A DNA stretch of 64,000 bases from contig NZ_LQIX01000056.1 of assembly GCF_001500045.1 (NCBI RefSeq), positions 1 to 64,000 on the forward strand. The letters are read 5' to 3'. The notes beneath the pieces were generated by a model. The model was not told the origin of the DNA. It did no database searches and saw only the letters and a list, made by a program, of their open reading frames with translations. Made by a program: the position numbers and the translations under genes. The DNA is from Mycobacterium sp. GA-1199 (GTDB taxonomy: Bacteria; Actinomycetota; Actinomycetes; Mycobacteriales; Mycobacteriaceae). Positions 9,426 through 18,557 of this stretch are shown here, one piece after another (position 1 is the stretch's first letter; each line of letters opens with the position of its first letter).

Positions 9426-10539
9426 CAGCCACATCGATTTCGTCGGCTCGCCGCGACCGACGGTCGGGGTCGAGTGGGAATTCGCGCTCGTCGACGCGAC
9501 GACGCGGGACCTGAGCAACGAGGCCACCGCGGTCATCGAGGAGATCGGCAAGAACAACCCGCGCGTGCACAAGGAGCTACTGCGCAACACCGTCGAGATC
9601 GTCACGGGCATCTGCGATTCGGTCCCCGAGGCGATGAACGACTTGCGCTCGACGCTGGTGACGGCCCGCGAGATCGTCCGGGGCCGTGGCATGGAGTTGT
9701 TCTGCGCCGGCACCCACCCGTTCGCGAAGTGGTCACCAGGCAGCCTGACCGATGCTCCCCGCTACGCCGAATTGATCAAGCGCACCCAGTGGTGGGGCCG
9801 ACAGATGCTGATCTGGGGCGTGCACGTGCACGTGGGCGTGCGCTCCGCACACAAGGTGATGGCGATCAACACCTCGCTGCTCAACCATTACCCGCACCTG
9901 TTGGCCCTGTCAGCCTCGTCCCCGTTCTGGGACGGTGAGGACACCGGCTATGCCTCCAACCGGGCGATGATGTTCCAACAGCTGCCGACGGCCGGGCTGC
10001 CGTTCCACTTCCAGACATGGTCGGAGTGGGAACGTTTCGTCTACGACCAGAAGAAGACCGGCATCATCGACCACATGAACGAAATCCGTTGGGACATCCG
10101 ACCTTCGCCGCATATCGGAACTGTGGAGATCCGGATCTTCGACGGTGTCTCCAATCTGCGCGAATTGGGCGCACTGGTGGCGTTGACGCACTGCCTGGTC
10201 GTCGATCTCGATCGGCGGCTCGATGCCGGCGAGTCACTGCCGACCATGCCACCGTGGCATGTGCAGGAGAACAAGTGGCGCGCAGCGCGTTACGGCCTCG
10301 ACGCCATCATCATCCAGGACGCGAACAGCAACGAGCGGTTGGTCACCGAGGACCTCGACGACTTGCTCAACCGTCTCGAACCGGTGGCGGCCTCACTGGA
10401 CTGCGCCGACGAATTACGGCGCGTCGCCGACATCTACGGGGGCGGTGCGTCGTATCAACGACAACGCCGCGTCGCCGAGGAGCACGACGGTGACCTGCGC
10501 GCCGTCGTCGACGCTCTGGTCGCCGAACTGGAACTGTAG
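9406..10539 (+). CDS. YbdK-type carboxylate-amine ligase (glutamate-cysteine ligase 2 family)
   Basis: A 377-aa GCS2-family ATP-dependent carboxylate-amine ligase. Seen: PTVGVEWEFALVD (ATP/metal-binding Glu), KELLRNTVEIVTG, GTHPFAKWSPG, WGVHVHVGVRSAHK, and RPSPHIGTVEIRIFDG. Family members show weak gamma-glutamylcysteine ligase activity; actinobacteria use mycothiol, so the true substrate is uncertain. The GTG at 9406, with GGGTGG upstream, gives the usual family length and a 20-nt overlap with sodC; the in-frame ATG at 9340 would add 22 residues antagonistic to sodC coding. Position matches Rv0433. Confidence 0.88.
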   Translation: MLSVPANSHIDFVGSPRPTVGVEWEFALVDATTRDLSNEATAVIEEIGKNNPRVHKELLRNTVEIVTGICDSVPEAMNDLRSTLVTAREIVRGRGMELFCAGTHPFAKWSPGSLTDAPRYAELIKRTQWWGRQMLIWGVHVHVGVRSAHKVMAINTSLLNHYPHLLALSASSPFWDGEDTGYASNRAMMFQQLPTAGLPFHFQTWSEWERFVYDQKKTGIIDHMNEIRWDIRPSPHIGTVEIRIFDGVSNLRELGALVALTHCLVVDLDRRLDAGESLPTMPPWHVQENKWRAARYGLDAIIIQDANSNERLVTEDLDDLLNRLEPVAASLDCADELRRVADIYGGGASYQRQRRVAEEHDGDLRAVVDALVAELEL

Positions 10540-10542
10540 ACG

Positions 10543-11178
10543 ATGGCGGCCATCCCGATGTTCCCGCTGCAGGTGGCGATGCTGCCGGGCGAGGACCTTC
10601 CGCTGCGCATCTTCGAACCGCGCTACAGCGCACTGGTTTCGGACTGCCTGGCCACCGAGGACCCGGCGTTCGGCGTCGTGCTGATCACGGCGGGTAGGGA
10701 GGTGGGCGGTGGGGACGTACGCAGCGACGTCGGCGCGCTGGCACACATCGGCGAGGTCGCGGATTTCGGCGATGGTCGCTACCGCCTCAAATGCGCGGTG
10801 GGCGAACGCATCCGGGTCATCGAGTGGCAGCCCGACGACCCGTATCCACGCGCCGCGGTCGAACCGTGGCCCGATCAGCCGGGTGCGCCTGTCGAGGTGG
10901 ACGCGATCCGCGATGTGGAGGACCGCATGATCGCGCTGTTCGAGCGCATCGCCGCCGCGCGCGGCGCCGAGGTCAACGGCCGCGAGTTCGTGGCGGGCGC
11001 GGACGCGTCCGGCGATGCCGGTAAGTGGTTGTACGCGTTGACCTCCCGCCTGCCCATGGGGCAGGCCGACCGCTACGCGGTGCTGGCCGCGCCGACGGCC
11101 GCCGAGCGGCTGGCGGCGCTGAGTGACGCCGTCGAGACCGTGACGGCGATGGTCGAGTTCCAGTTGTCGGGGGAGTAG
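10543..11178 (+). CDS. LON substrate-binding-domain protein
   Basis: A 211-aa stand-alone LON N-terminal (PUA-like) domain. It opens with IPMFPLQVAMLPGEDLPLRIFEPRY, the family signature, followed by FGVVLIT and an alpha-helical C-terminal half. No ATPase or protease domain is fused, so it probably acts as a substrate adaptor or binding protein; the role is unknown. It starts 3 nt after the preceding ligase stop, so the sodC-ligase-LON genes look like one unit. Position matches Rv0434. Confidence 0.85.
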   Translation: MAAIPMFPLQVAMLPGEDLPLRIFEPRYSALVSDCLATEDPAFGVVLITAGREVGGGDVRSDVGALAHIGEVADFGDGRYRLKCAVGERIRVIEWQPDDPYPRAAVEPWPDQPGAPVEVDAIRDVEDRMIALFERIAAARGAEVNGREFVAGADASGDAGKWLYALTSRLPMGQADRYAVLAAPTAAERLAALSDAVETVTAMVEFQLSGE

Positions 11179-11221
11179 CCAGACTCGTGTGCGACGACCC
11201 GGGCCGGGTTCGGCGCCCGGT

Positions 11222-12139
11222 TCAGCAAGCCCGTTGTCCCTCGACGAACAATGTGCGCGGCGTGGTGTCGTCGGGCTCGCCCGCGGCGCACCGGCCGTAG
11301 CGGTCCATCAGGTCGGCGGCACCGATCGAGGTCACGTCCCAGCCGTGGTCGGTGAGCCACGCGGTCACCTCGGTGCGTTCCTCGGTGTACCAGAGGTCCT
11401 GCACATCGAATGCGTCGCCTCCGGCCCCGTTCGGGTCCTCCTCACCGGCCTGTCTGCGGTACTCGGCCAACCGTTGGCGCCGACTCTCCAGGTATCCCGG
11501 TTCGAAGAAGCCCGCGTCGAACGACTCGACGCCGACGCGACTGCCTCGCGCGCTGAGCCGGTGGATCCGTTCGAACAGCAGGTCCTGCCCGCTGGCGGGC
11601 AGATACGGCAGCAGGCCCTCGGCGGCCCACGCGGTCGGTTCGCTTGCGTCGAATCCGGCGTCGCGCAGGGCCCCCGGCCAATCCTCCCGCAGGTCGATCG
11701 GCACCGGAACGTATCTGGCGGTCGGTTGAACTTCGTGCCGGCGCATCGTGTCGACCTTGAATGCCAGCACCCGGGGTTGGTCGATCTCGTAGACGACGGT
11801 GCCGCCGATCCACGGCAACCGCCAGGCCCGCGCATCGAGCCCGGCCGCGAGAATCACCACCTGGTCGATGCCGTTGGCGCCGGCAGCGATGAAGAACTCG
11901 TCGAACCATTTCGTGCGCGACGCCGCATAGCCGCCGATGGAGCGGATGCGTTCGGCCATCTGGGCAGGGGGCGGCTGCCAACCCTGTTCGACCGCCGCGT
12001 CGACGAACATCTGGGCGTACGGGTCCGTGAAGAGCGGGCACTCGGTGTTCTGCTCCAGCGCACGAGACCAGGCCACCCCCAGCGCGGTCGCGCCCACACT
12101 CTCGGTGATGCCCCAGCTGTCGCCGTCAGTCCTGGCCAT
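11222..12139 (-). CDS. SAM-dependent methyltransferase, leucine carboxyl methyltransferase family
   Basis: A 305-aa mycobacterial-type (TIGR00027-like) methyltransferase. Seen: MARTDGDSWGITESVGATAL at the N-terminus, QVVILAAGLDARAWRLPW (SAM-binding motif I), VVYEIDQPRVLAFK (motif II) and ADLMDRYGR near the end. These enzymes form a large paralogous family in mycobacteria with unknown small-molecule substrates. The ATG at 12137-12139 overlaps the mnhG stop by 14 nt, so it appears to be the terminal gene of the antiporter operon; an alternative GTG at 12145 adds two residues. Confidence 0.88.
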   Translation of the reverse strand: MARTDGDSWGITESVGATALGVAWSRALEQNTECPLFTDPYAQMFVDAAVEQGWQPPPAQMAERIRSIGGYAASRTKWFDEFFIAAGANGIDQVVILAAGLDARAWRLPWIGGTVVYEIDQPRVLAFKVDTMRRHEVQPTARYVPVPIDLREDWPGALRDAGFDASEPTAWAAEGLLPYLPASGQDLLFERIHRLSARGSRVGVESFDAGFFEPGYLESRRQRLAEYRRQAGEEDPNGAGGDAFDVQDLWYTEERTEVTAWLTDHGWDVTSIGAADLMDRYGRCAAGEPDDTTPRTLFVEGQRAC

Positions 12140-12488
12140 CGGCACCGCTTTCTGCGTGGTCGGCGAACTCGTCGATCTCGTCCGCGGTCAACAGATCGTC
12201 TCGGACGTTCTGTTCCCGATACGCGAGCTGACCAACCCGGTTCGCCACCACCGGCGCGGTGATGAGGGTGAACAAGCCAGTGAGTACGAGCATTCCGATA
12301 TCGGCGTTGCCGCGCAGCCGTACCCCGGCGCCGATGATCACCAGCAGGAGCCCGAGCACCTGCGGCTTGGACGCCGCGTGCATCCGCGTCAACGTGTCGG
12401 GGAAGCGGACCACGCCGATTGCGGCGGTCAGTGCGAGCGACGAGCCGCCCAGGACCAGCACGCTCGTGAGGATGTCGAGACCGGTCAT
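12126..12488 (-). CDS. mnhG: Mrp-type Na+/H+ antiporter subunit G
   Basis: A 120-aa membrane subunit of the cation/proton antiporter. Seen: three hydrophobic segments (about residues 4-24, 39-58 and 64-88) and the conserved VRFPDTLTRMHAASKPQVLG between the first two, diagnostic of MnhG/PhaG. The ATG shares ATGA with the mnhF stop. The acidic C-terminus is longer than in minimal MnhG. Confidence 0.92.
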   Translation of the reverse strand: MTGLDILTSVLVLGGSSLALTAAIGVVRFPDTLTRMHAASKPQVLGLLLVIIGAGVRLRGNADIGMLVLTGLFTLITAPVVANRVGQLAYREQNVRDDLLTADEIDEFADHAESGADGQD

Positions 12489-12772
12489 CGTCGCCCCCGG
12501 GTGATGCGGGGCTTGTCGACGTCGGGGACGCGGAATCGGGCGACGCTCACCGTGCCGACGAAGCTGATCAACGCCAGGGCTGCCATCCCGTAGGTGACGG
12601 TGCTGTCCAGGCTGTAGGCGGCCCATATACCGATGCCGCACATGGCCACCGCGATGAGCGTGTCGACGGCGACCAACCGGTCGAGCGTGCTCGGCCCGGC
12701 CAGGAGTCGGAACATCGTGATGGCCGCGGCGGTGGTGATCATCACCGCGGCGATGACCCAGACGGTATTCAC
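12485..12772 (-). CDS. mnhF: Mrp-type Na+/H+ antiporter subunit F
   Basis: A 95-aa, three-helix protein. The conserved RLLAGPSTLDRLVAVDTL between helix 1 and helix 2 identifies MnhF. The GTG at 12770-12772 shares GTGA with the mnhE stop, which decides against longer upstream in-frame reading. C-terminus is basic (KPRITRGRR). Confidence 0.92.
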   Translation of the reverse strand: MNTVWVIAAVMITTAAAITMFRLLAGPSTLDRLVAVDTLIAVAMCGIGIWAAYSLDSTVTYGMAALALISFVGTVSVARFRVPDVDKPRITRGRR

Positions 12773-13323
12773 AGTTCGACCTCCTCGTGCGCGGGGCGCC
12801 AGTCCTCGGGACGCTCGAATGTCCGGACCAACAGCCGCTCGATTACGGCCACCTGGTGGTAGAACGCGCTCAGCGCGCGGTCGGATCCGACGTCGATGAC
12901 ATGCATGTAGAGCAGCCGGCGGGTCTGGTCGATCTCGAGCACGATCGATCCCGGAATCAGGTTGAAGATGACGACCGCCAGCGACAGCACGAGGTCGGAC
13001 TTCACCGAAAGTTGCGCGCGCAGCACCGCTGACAGCGGGGGCCGGGGTTTCAACGACAGCAGCGCGACCTGTATTGACGACAGCACCAAACGGTAGGCGA
13101 CCGTGAGGATGAGCCGGATCAGTGACAGCGGGTGCACCTTGCCCTCGACCGGCACGGCGGGCAGCGGCAGGAGCCAGGTGATCAACGTCGCGACGGCCAG
13201 TCCCGACAGCACGTTGGCCGCTGAGAACGTGCCCCACAACAGGATCCAGACGAGTACGAGCCAGCACAGGATCCAGGTGCGAAGCACGACACTTCGCATC
13301 GGTGCGGTTTTCGATGCCCTCAT
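12769..13323 (-). CDS. mnhE: Mrp-type Na+/H+ antiporter subunit E
   Basis: A 184-aa membrane protein with hydrophobic segments near residues 15-50 and 65-90. A typical cytoplasmic MnhE domain follows, including LVLSLAVVIFNLIPGSIVLEID and RLLYMHVIDVGS. The ATG comes 1 nt after the mnhD stop. Subunit E is needed for assembly of the Mrp complex rather than for ion translocation itself. Confidence 0.9.
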   Translation of the reverse strand: MRASKTAPMRSVVLRTWILCWLVLVWILLWGTFSAANVLSGLAVATLITWLLPLPAVPVEGKVHPLSLIRLILTVAYRLVLSSIQVALLSLKPRPPLSAVLRAQLSVKSDLVLSLAVVIFNLIPGSIVLEIDQTRRLLYMHVIDVGSDRALSAFYHQVAVIERLLVRTFERPEDWRPAHEEVEL

Positions 13324-13324
13324 T

Positions 13325-14920
13325 TCACCGCGGCCCCACTACCGCAGTGATGTACTCGCTGCGGTTCAGCACCTCGTTGGAAGCCCTTTCGCTGTAGGCG
13401 AATATCGGCCCGGCGAGCACCGTCAGTGCGAGCCCGGCGGCGATCAGCGCGCCGGTGGGCCCGACCATCCCCGCCGGCATGCGCCCGACGTGGTCGCGGT
13501 CGACGAACTGGATGTCCTCGGGTTCGTCGAGCAACGCCGACGGCACCGCCGCGGACAGATGGCCTTCGGGCGCGTCCTCGCGCGACCGCCAGAACGCCTT
13601 CGTCCACACCCGGACCACCACGTACAGCGTCAACAGGCTGGTCACCACCCCGCCGGCCACCAACGTCCAGGCCAACACCGAACCGTCCTGCGCCCCGGCC
13701 TCGAGCAGCGCCACCTTCCCGATGAAACCGGAGAACGGCGGTATGCCACCGAGATTGAGCGCGGGGACGACGAACACGAACGCCAGCAGCGGACTGGCGG
13801 CCGCCAAACCACCGAGTCGGTCCATCGTCGACGCCCCGGCCTGCCGTTCGATCAGCCCGACGACCAGGAACAGGGTGGTCTGTACCAGAATGTGGTGTGC
13901 GACATAGTAAATGGCACCGGACATGCCGAGCTGGTTGGACAACGCGATGCCGAAGATCATGTAGCCGATGTGGCTCACCAGCGTGAACGACAGCAGTCGT
14001 TTGATGTCGCTCTGCGCGATCGCACCGAGGATGCCGACCAGCATGGTCAACAGGGCAGCCACCAGCAGTACCGGGTCGAGCCCACCGCCGGGGAACAGCA
14101 GCGAGTGCGCCCGGATGATCGAATAGACACCCACCTTCGTGAGCAGGCCGGCGAACACCGCGGTGACCGGTGCGGGCGCTGTCGGGTAGGAGTCGGGCAG
14201 CCAGGCCGACAGCGGGAACACCGCGGCCTTGATGCCGAACGCCACCAGCAGCACGGCGAACATCGCCGAACGGATTCCGCCCGATACATCGTCGAGGCGC
14301 ACGGAGAGCTCCGCCAAGTTCAGCGTCCCGGTGGCGCCGTAGACGAGGGCGAGACCGAACAGGAAGATCAGCGACCCGACCATCGAGACCATCACGTAGG
14401 AGATGCCCGCGCGGACACGGTCTTTGCTGGCTCCGACCGTCAACAGCACGAAGCTCGCGGCGAGCAGCACCTCGAAGCCGACGAAGAGGTTGAACAGGTC
14501 ACCGGCGAGGAACGCCATGCAGACCCCGGCCGACAACACCAGGTAGGTGGGCATGAAGATCGACACCGGTTGACGTTCGTCACCGTCGCGCACACCCTGA
14601 CCGATGGCGTAGTACACGACGGCCAGCAACACGATCGCCGACACGACGAGCATCAGCGCCGACAACCGGTCCACCACAAGAGTGATGCCCAGCGGGCCCA
14701 TACCGGGCACCGACTGCCCCCAGCCGCCGACGTTGAGCACGAGTGTGCCGTCCCTGTCGGCGAGGTAGAGCAGCGCGCCGCACACCGCGACGACGACAGA
14801 CAGCACGGCGAGGGTGAGGAGTCGCTGCAGTCGTGGCCGCCTGCCCGCGATCAGCGTGGCCGCCGCGCCCAGCGTCGGCAGCAAAACGGGCAGGGGAATC
14901 AAGGTGGCCGCCAACGTCAT
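13325..14920 (-). CDS. mnhD: Mrp-type Na+/H+ antiporter subunit D
   Basis: A 531-aa proton-conducting subunit homologous to NuoN/NuoM. Seen: about 14 hydrophobic segments, the family region FLAGDLFNLFVGFEVLLAAS, FGIKAAVFPLSAWLPDSYPT with the essential Lys, and LTKVGVYSIIR. ATG 14918-14920 (MTLAATLIPLPVLLPTLG) is preceded by a GAAGGCGGA ribosome site and starts 40 nt after mnhC; the longer in-frame reading lacks conservation. One of two large antiporter-like subunits, with MnhA. Confidence 0.92.
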   Translation of the reverse strand: MTLAATLIPLPVLLPTLGAAATLIAGRRPRLQRLLTLAVLSVVVAVCGALLYLADRDGTLVLNVGGWGQSVPGMGPLGITLVVDRLSALMLVVSAIVLLAVVYYAIGQGVRDGDERQPVSIFMPTYLVLSAGVCMAFLAGDLFNLFVGFEVLLAASFVLLTVGASKDRVRAGISYVMVSMVGSLIFLFGLALVYGATGTLNLAELSVRLDDVSGGIRSAMFAVLLVAFGIKAAVFPLSAWLPDSYPTAPAPVTAVFAGLLTKVGVYSIIRAHSLLFPGGGLDPVLLVAALLTMLVGILGAIAQSDIKRLLSFTLVSHIGYMIFGIALSNQLGMSGAIYYVAHHILVQTTLFLVVGLIERQAGASTMDRLGGLAAASPLLAFVFVVPALNLGGIPPFSGFIGKVALLEAGAQDGSVLAWTLVAGGVVTSLLTLYVVVRVWTKAFWRSREDAPEGHLSAAVPSALLDEPEDIQFVDRDHVGRMPAGMVGPTGALIAAGLALTVLAGPIFAYSERASNEVLNRSEYITAVVGPR

Positions 14921-14960
14921 GCGCGGTCCGCCTTCACTACGAGCCTCCGGATCACCCGGA

Positions 14961-15431
14961 TCACCTCGACCCCTCATAACCGGGCAGGGCGTCCAACTCA
15001 TCGGGCGCATCGGTGTCGCGCGCGGCTTCGGGTTGGGGGCGGTCCTCTTCGACGGCGCCGATCTCCTTGGCGGCCAACTCGGAGACCTTGGCGTCTTCGG
15101 GGTCGTCGCCCACTTCCTCCGCGGTGGTCAGCCGGTAGGTCCGGTATGCCATCGCCAGCACGAACGCCGCGACACCCATCGTGATGACGATCGCCGTCAG
15201 GATCATCCCCTGCGCCAACGGATCCGCTGTGGTGGTGTGAGGTTCGCTGTCTCGCCCCCAGATCGGAGGCTTACCGGCTGGGCCGCCGGCGATGAGGATA
15301 AGCAGGTTGATCGCGTTGCTGATGAGTAACAACCCCAACAACATTCGGGTCAGGTTGCGCTCGAGCAGCAGGTAGACGCCAGCGCTGGTGAGCCCGCCGA
15401 GCAGGACGAGGGGCACGAACGAGGTTGTCAT
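14961..15431 (-). CDS. mnhC: Mrp-type Na+/H+ antiporter subunit C
   Basis: A 156-aa NuoK-like membrane subunit. Seen: three helices, the first half with GVYLLLERNLTRMLLGLLLISNAINLLIL, then DPLAQGMILTAIVITMGVAAF. The C-terminal tail of about 50 residues is charged (EEVGDDPEDAKVSEL) and longer than in minimal MnhC. ATG shares ATGA with the mnhA stop. Confidence 0.92.
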   Translation of the reverse strand: MTTSFVPLVLLGGLTSAGVYLLLERNLTRMLLGLLLISNAINLLILIAGGPAGKPPIWGRDSEPHTTTADPLAQGMILTAIVITMGVAAFVLAMAYRTYRLTTAEEVGDDPEDAKVSELAAKEIGAVEEDRPQPEAARDTDAPDELDALPGYEGSR

Positions 15432-18346
15432 CGCGAACTCACCGCCGGTTTCTGCTCCTGGCCCAGTTCCACGTCGATGCGGGCCCCGAGGCTGCGCAAC
15501 ACGTCGAGCACCAGGCCCACGACGATGAGGTACACCCCGAGGTCGAAGAACAACGCGGTGACGAACTTGACGGTGCCCAACACCGGCACGTCGACCTCGA
15601 TCAGCGCCGACGACAGCGCGGGCGCCCCCACCAGAAGGGAGCCGAATGCGGTACCGGCGGCCAGGGTCAGTCCGGCGCCCAGGATCTTGCCCGCGTCGAG
15701 CGGCAGCGTCTCGCCCAGTTCGTAGCGACCGCCGGCGAGGTAGCGCAGCACCAGCGCGAGCCCGGCGGTCAATCCACCGGCGAACCCGCCGCCGGGGGTG
15801 TTGTGTCCCGCGAAGAAGAAGTACGCCGACAACACCATGATCAGCGGGAAGATGATCCGGGTGGCGACCTCCAGGATCAATGACCGGTGCCGCGGGTCAC
15901 GCAGCTCGCTGCCCCGCAGCCAGGTGATGTCGCCGGCCGCCGGGCTGGTGCTCACCATCGCAGGTAGCGAGCCGATGTCGGGCTGGCCCGCATCGGAGAC
16001 CCGCGGCGGTGCCCCGAACCTCCTGTGCCGGAACACCATTGACGCAACACCGGTCGCCGCGACCACGAGCACCATGACCTCACCCATCGTGTCCCATGCG
16101 CGGATGTCGACCAGCAGGACATTGACGGCGTTGGCGCCGTGGCCGCGGTAGTACGCCGCCTCGGGGATCAGCTCGGCGATCGGCACTCCGGTGCGCGCGG
16201 CCATCGCGTACACCGCCAACGTGGTCACGGTCGCGCCGACCGCCAGTGCCAGCGCCGCCCGCGGCCACCGGTATCGGCGGATGTGTACTCGATCGGCTTC
16301 GGCAGGCAGCGTGCGCAGCACCAGCACGAACACCACGAGGGTCAATGTCTCGACCAGGAATTGGGTCAGGGCCAGATCCGGTGCGCCGTGCAGCGCGAAG
16401 ATCACTCCGCACCCGTATCCCGTCACACCGACCAGCAGCACTGCCGCCAGACGGTTGCGCATCACCAGAGAGCCGAGCGCGGCCGCCAGGATGATCAGAC
16501 CGATCACCACCTGCAGCGGTGAACCCCACAGCCGGAACTCCGGGCGGTCGCGCGCACCTACCGCGAGCGCGATCGTCGGCACCAGCACGAGCGTCGTCAG
16601 GATCGCCGATTGGGTGGCCGGGATCGAACCACGTTGGGTGACAGCGGTGAGTTCCACCGCCCACAGGTCGAGCCGGCGGATCACGGCGTCGTACACGTGG
16701 TCGGCATTGCCCAGTGGTTCACGCATCGTGCGCAACCGGCGCAACCGCTCACGGCCCACGAAGGCGGCCACACCGGTGGCGATCACCAGCATCGACAACA
16801 GCAGTGGCAAGTTCACGCCGTGCCACAGCGCGAGGTGGTACTCGTTGTTGCCGCCGGGCACCGTATCGGCGTAATCCTCCAGCACATCGCCGATTCCGAC
16901 GGGCCAGATCCCGAAGGCCAGGCCCGCTGCCGCGAGGATGCCCGGCGCGATCATGAACGTGCGCTCGGGGCGGTGCATCTCGGCGACGCGGGTGCTTGGT
17001 TCGGGCTGCCCCTTGCGGCCGAACGCACCGAACAGGAAACGCAGGCTGTAGATGGTGGTGAACACCGAGCCGATCACGATGCCGGCCAGCACCAGCGGGG
17101 CGAAGGCTCCGAGGGTGGGGGTGTACAGCACGGTTGCCAAATCGGCTTCCTTGGCGACGAAGCCGAAGAACGGTGGCAGCGCCGCCATGCTGGCCGACGC
17201 GGCGATGGCGATGATCAACAGCGGTCGCGACTTGTCGCCGAGCCAGGCCAGTCTGCGGATGTCGCGGGTTCCGGTGGCGTGGTCGATGATGCCGACGACC
17301 ATGAACAGCGCCGCCTTGAACATCGCGTGTGCCACCAGCATCGCGAGCCCGCCGAGCATCATGTCGCTGCCGCCGGTGCCGACCATGATGGTGATCAGCC
17401 CCAGCTGGCTGACCGTGCCGAAGGCCAGGATCAACTTCAGGTCGTACTCGCGTACCGCGCGCCAACCGGCCAGCAACATGGTCAGCAGCCCGAGTGAGAC
17501 CACCATGGGCCGCCACATCGGGGAGTCGGCGAAACTGGGGCTCATGCGCGCGATCAGGTAGACGCCGGCCTTGACCATCGCGGCGGCGTGCAGGTATGCG
17601 CTGACCGGGGTCGGTGCGGCCATCGCGCCCGGTAGCCAGAAGTGCAGTGGAACGATCGCCGACTTCGACAGGGCGCCGACGAGAATGAGCACCAGCCCGA
17701 CCGACGCCGCCACCCCCGTCGGCGGGGATTCGAGGAGCTCGGAGAGCAGGTAGGTGCCCGCCATGTTGCCGAGCACGATGATGCCGACCAGCATCGCCAG
17801 GCCACCGAACGTCGTGACCAACAACGCCTGGGTCGCCGCCCGCCTGCTGGTGAGGCGTTCGGCGTAGTGGCCGACCAGAAGAAACGACAGCACCGAGGTG
17901 ATTTCCCAGAACACATAGAGCATCAGCAGGTTGTCGCTGGTGACGAGTCCGAACATCGCGCCGGAGAACGCGACCAGTTCGGCCGCGAAACTCGGCAACC
18001 GGTTCTCGATGCGGCCGTCGTGGTGCTGGAAGTAGTCAGCGCAGTAGAAGAGGACCAGCGCGCCGATGCCGAGCACCAGCACGCTCATGATCGCGGCGAG
18101 CGTGTCGAAGCGCAGCGTGATGTTCATCGACAGCTCGGGCACCCACGGCACGTCGACGGTGCTCGACTGCCCGGCCGACGGCCAGTTCTGAGCCACCCAC
18201 ACCAGCGACAGAAGCGGCACCAGCGCCAAGGGATAGAAGGCGTTGCGCCCCCACTTGTGGACAAGCAGGGGCGCCAGCGCGGTGGCGACCGCGTGGGCGA
18301 GCAGGACGGCGAGCAGGGCACTCCGATCGGTTGGGTTGGTCAGCAC
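15428..18346 (-). CDS. mnhA: Mrp-type Na+/H+ antiporter, fused subunits A and B
   Basis: A 972-aa protein that begins the operon. The N-terminal two-thirds is a NuoL-like MrpA: FYCADYFQHH, FLLVGHYAERLTSRRAATQALLVTT, KSAIVPLHFWLPGAMAAPTPVSAYLHAA (conserved Lys and Pro-rich antiporter signature) and KAALFMVVGIIDHATGTRD. The middle holds the small MrpA-C helices (FLVETLTLVVFVLVLRTLP). The last ~170 residues from about LRDPRHRSLILEVATRIIFP, with HNTPGGGFAGGLTAGLALVLRYL, are a complete MrpB. So A and B are one polypeptide, as in 'group 2' type operons. Starts at GTG 18344-18346. Confidence 0.93.
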   Translation of the reverse strand: MLTNPTDRSALLAVLLAHAVATALAPLLVHKWGRNAFYPLALVPLLSLVWVAQNWPSAGQSSTVDVPWVPELSMNITLRFDTLAAIMSVLVLGIGALVLFYCADYFQHHDGRIENRLPSFAAELVAFSGAMFGLVTSDNLLMLYVFWEITSVLSFLLVGHYAERLTSRRAATQALLVTTFGGLAMLVGIIVLGNMAGTYLLSELLESPPTGVAASVGLVLILVGALSKSAIVPLHFWLPGAMAAPTPVSAYLHAAAMVKAGVYLIARMSPSFADSPMWRPMVVSLGLLTMLLAGWRAVREYDLKLILAFGTVSQLGLITIMVGTGGSDMMLGGLAMLVAHAMFKAALFMVVGIIDHATGTRDIRRLAWLGDKSRPLLIIAIAASASMAALPPFFGFVAKEADLATVLYTPTLGAFAPLVLAGIVIGSVFTTIYSLRFLFGAFGRKGQPEPSTRVAEMHRPERTFMIAPGILAAAGLAFGIWPVGIGDVLEDYADTVPGGNNEYHLALWHGVNLPLLLSMLVIATGVAAFVGRERLRRLRTMREPLGNADHVYDAVIRRLDLWAVELTAVTQRGSIPATQSAILTTLVLVPTIALAVGARDRPEFRLWGSPLQVVIGLIILAAALGSLVMRNRLAAVLLVGVTGYGCGVIFALHGAPDLALTQFLVETLTLVVFVLVLRTLPAEADRVHIRRYRWPRAALALAVGATVTTLAVYAMAARTGVPIAELIPEAAYYRGHGANAVNVLLVDIRAWDTMGEVMVLVVAATGVASMVFRHRRFGAPPRVSDAGQPDIGSLPAMVSTSPAAGDITWLRGSELRDPRHRSLILEVATRIIFPLIMVLSAYFFFAGHNTPGGGFAGGLTAGLALVLRYLAGGRYELGETLPLDAGKILGAGLTLAAGTAFGSLLVGAPALSSALIEVDVPVLGTVKFVTALFFDLGVYLIVVGLVLDVLRSLGARIDVELGQEQKPAVSSR

Positions 18347-18557
18347 GCGGCCGCCAACCGGAGAACTGATGGTCGGGGTGTCAGCCGAGTAAGGCTTCGG
18401 TGGTTTGCATTCTACGTGGGCCGATCGGCGCTACTATGCCCCGTCGTTGACGCCACCGACCTCCCGGTGGTCGGCGCCGACCCGACCGCAAAGAGCTCAG
18501 GAGTGCCGCAGACGCGCATATGCCCAGGCCAACACGGTGCTGGGCGGCGTCGACCCG
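18347..18557. other. Gap between the DUF1707 gene and mnhA
   Basis: About 210 nt separate two leftward genes. It holds a 6-bp hairpin at 18453-18470 (CCACCG, 6-nt loop, CGGTGG) and a second weak stem at 18522-18545 (GCCCAG/CTGGGC). Either could terminate the DUF1707 transcript before the antiporter operon starts; neither has a T-tract, and no convincing promoter was found for mnhA. Confidence 0.3.

Noticed and set aside
13103..15184. A 693-codon open frame on the plus strand across mnhE-mnhD-mnhC
   Set aside because: It is a His/Arg/Gln-rich antisense translation of the antiporter genes, without family features and without a ribosome site.
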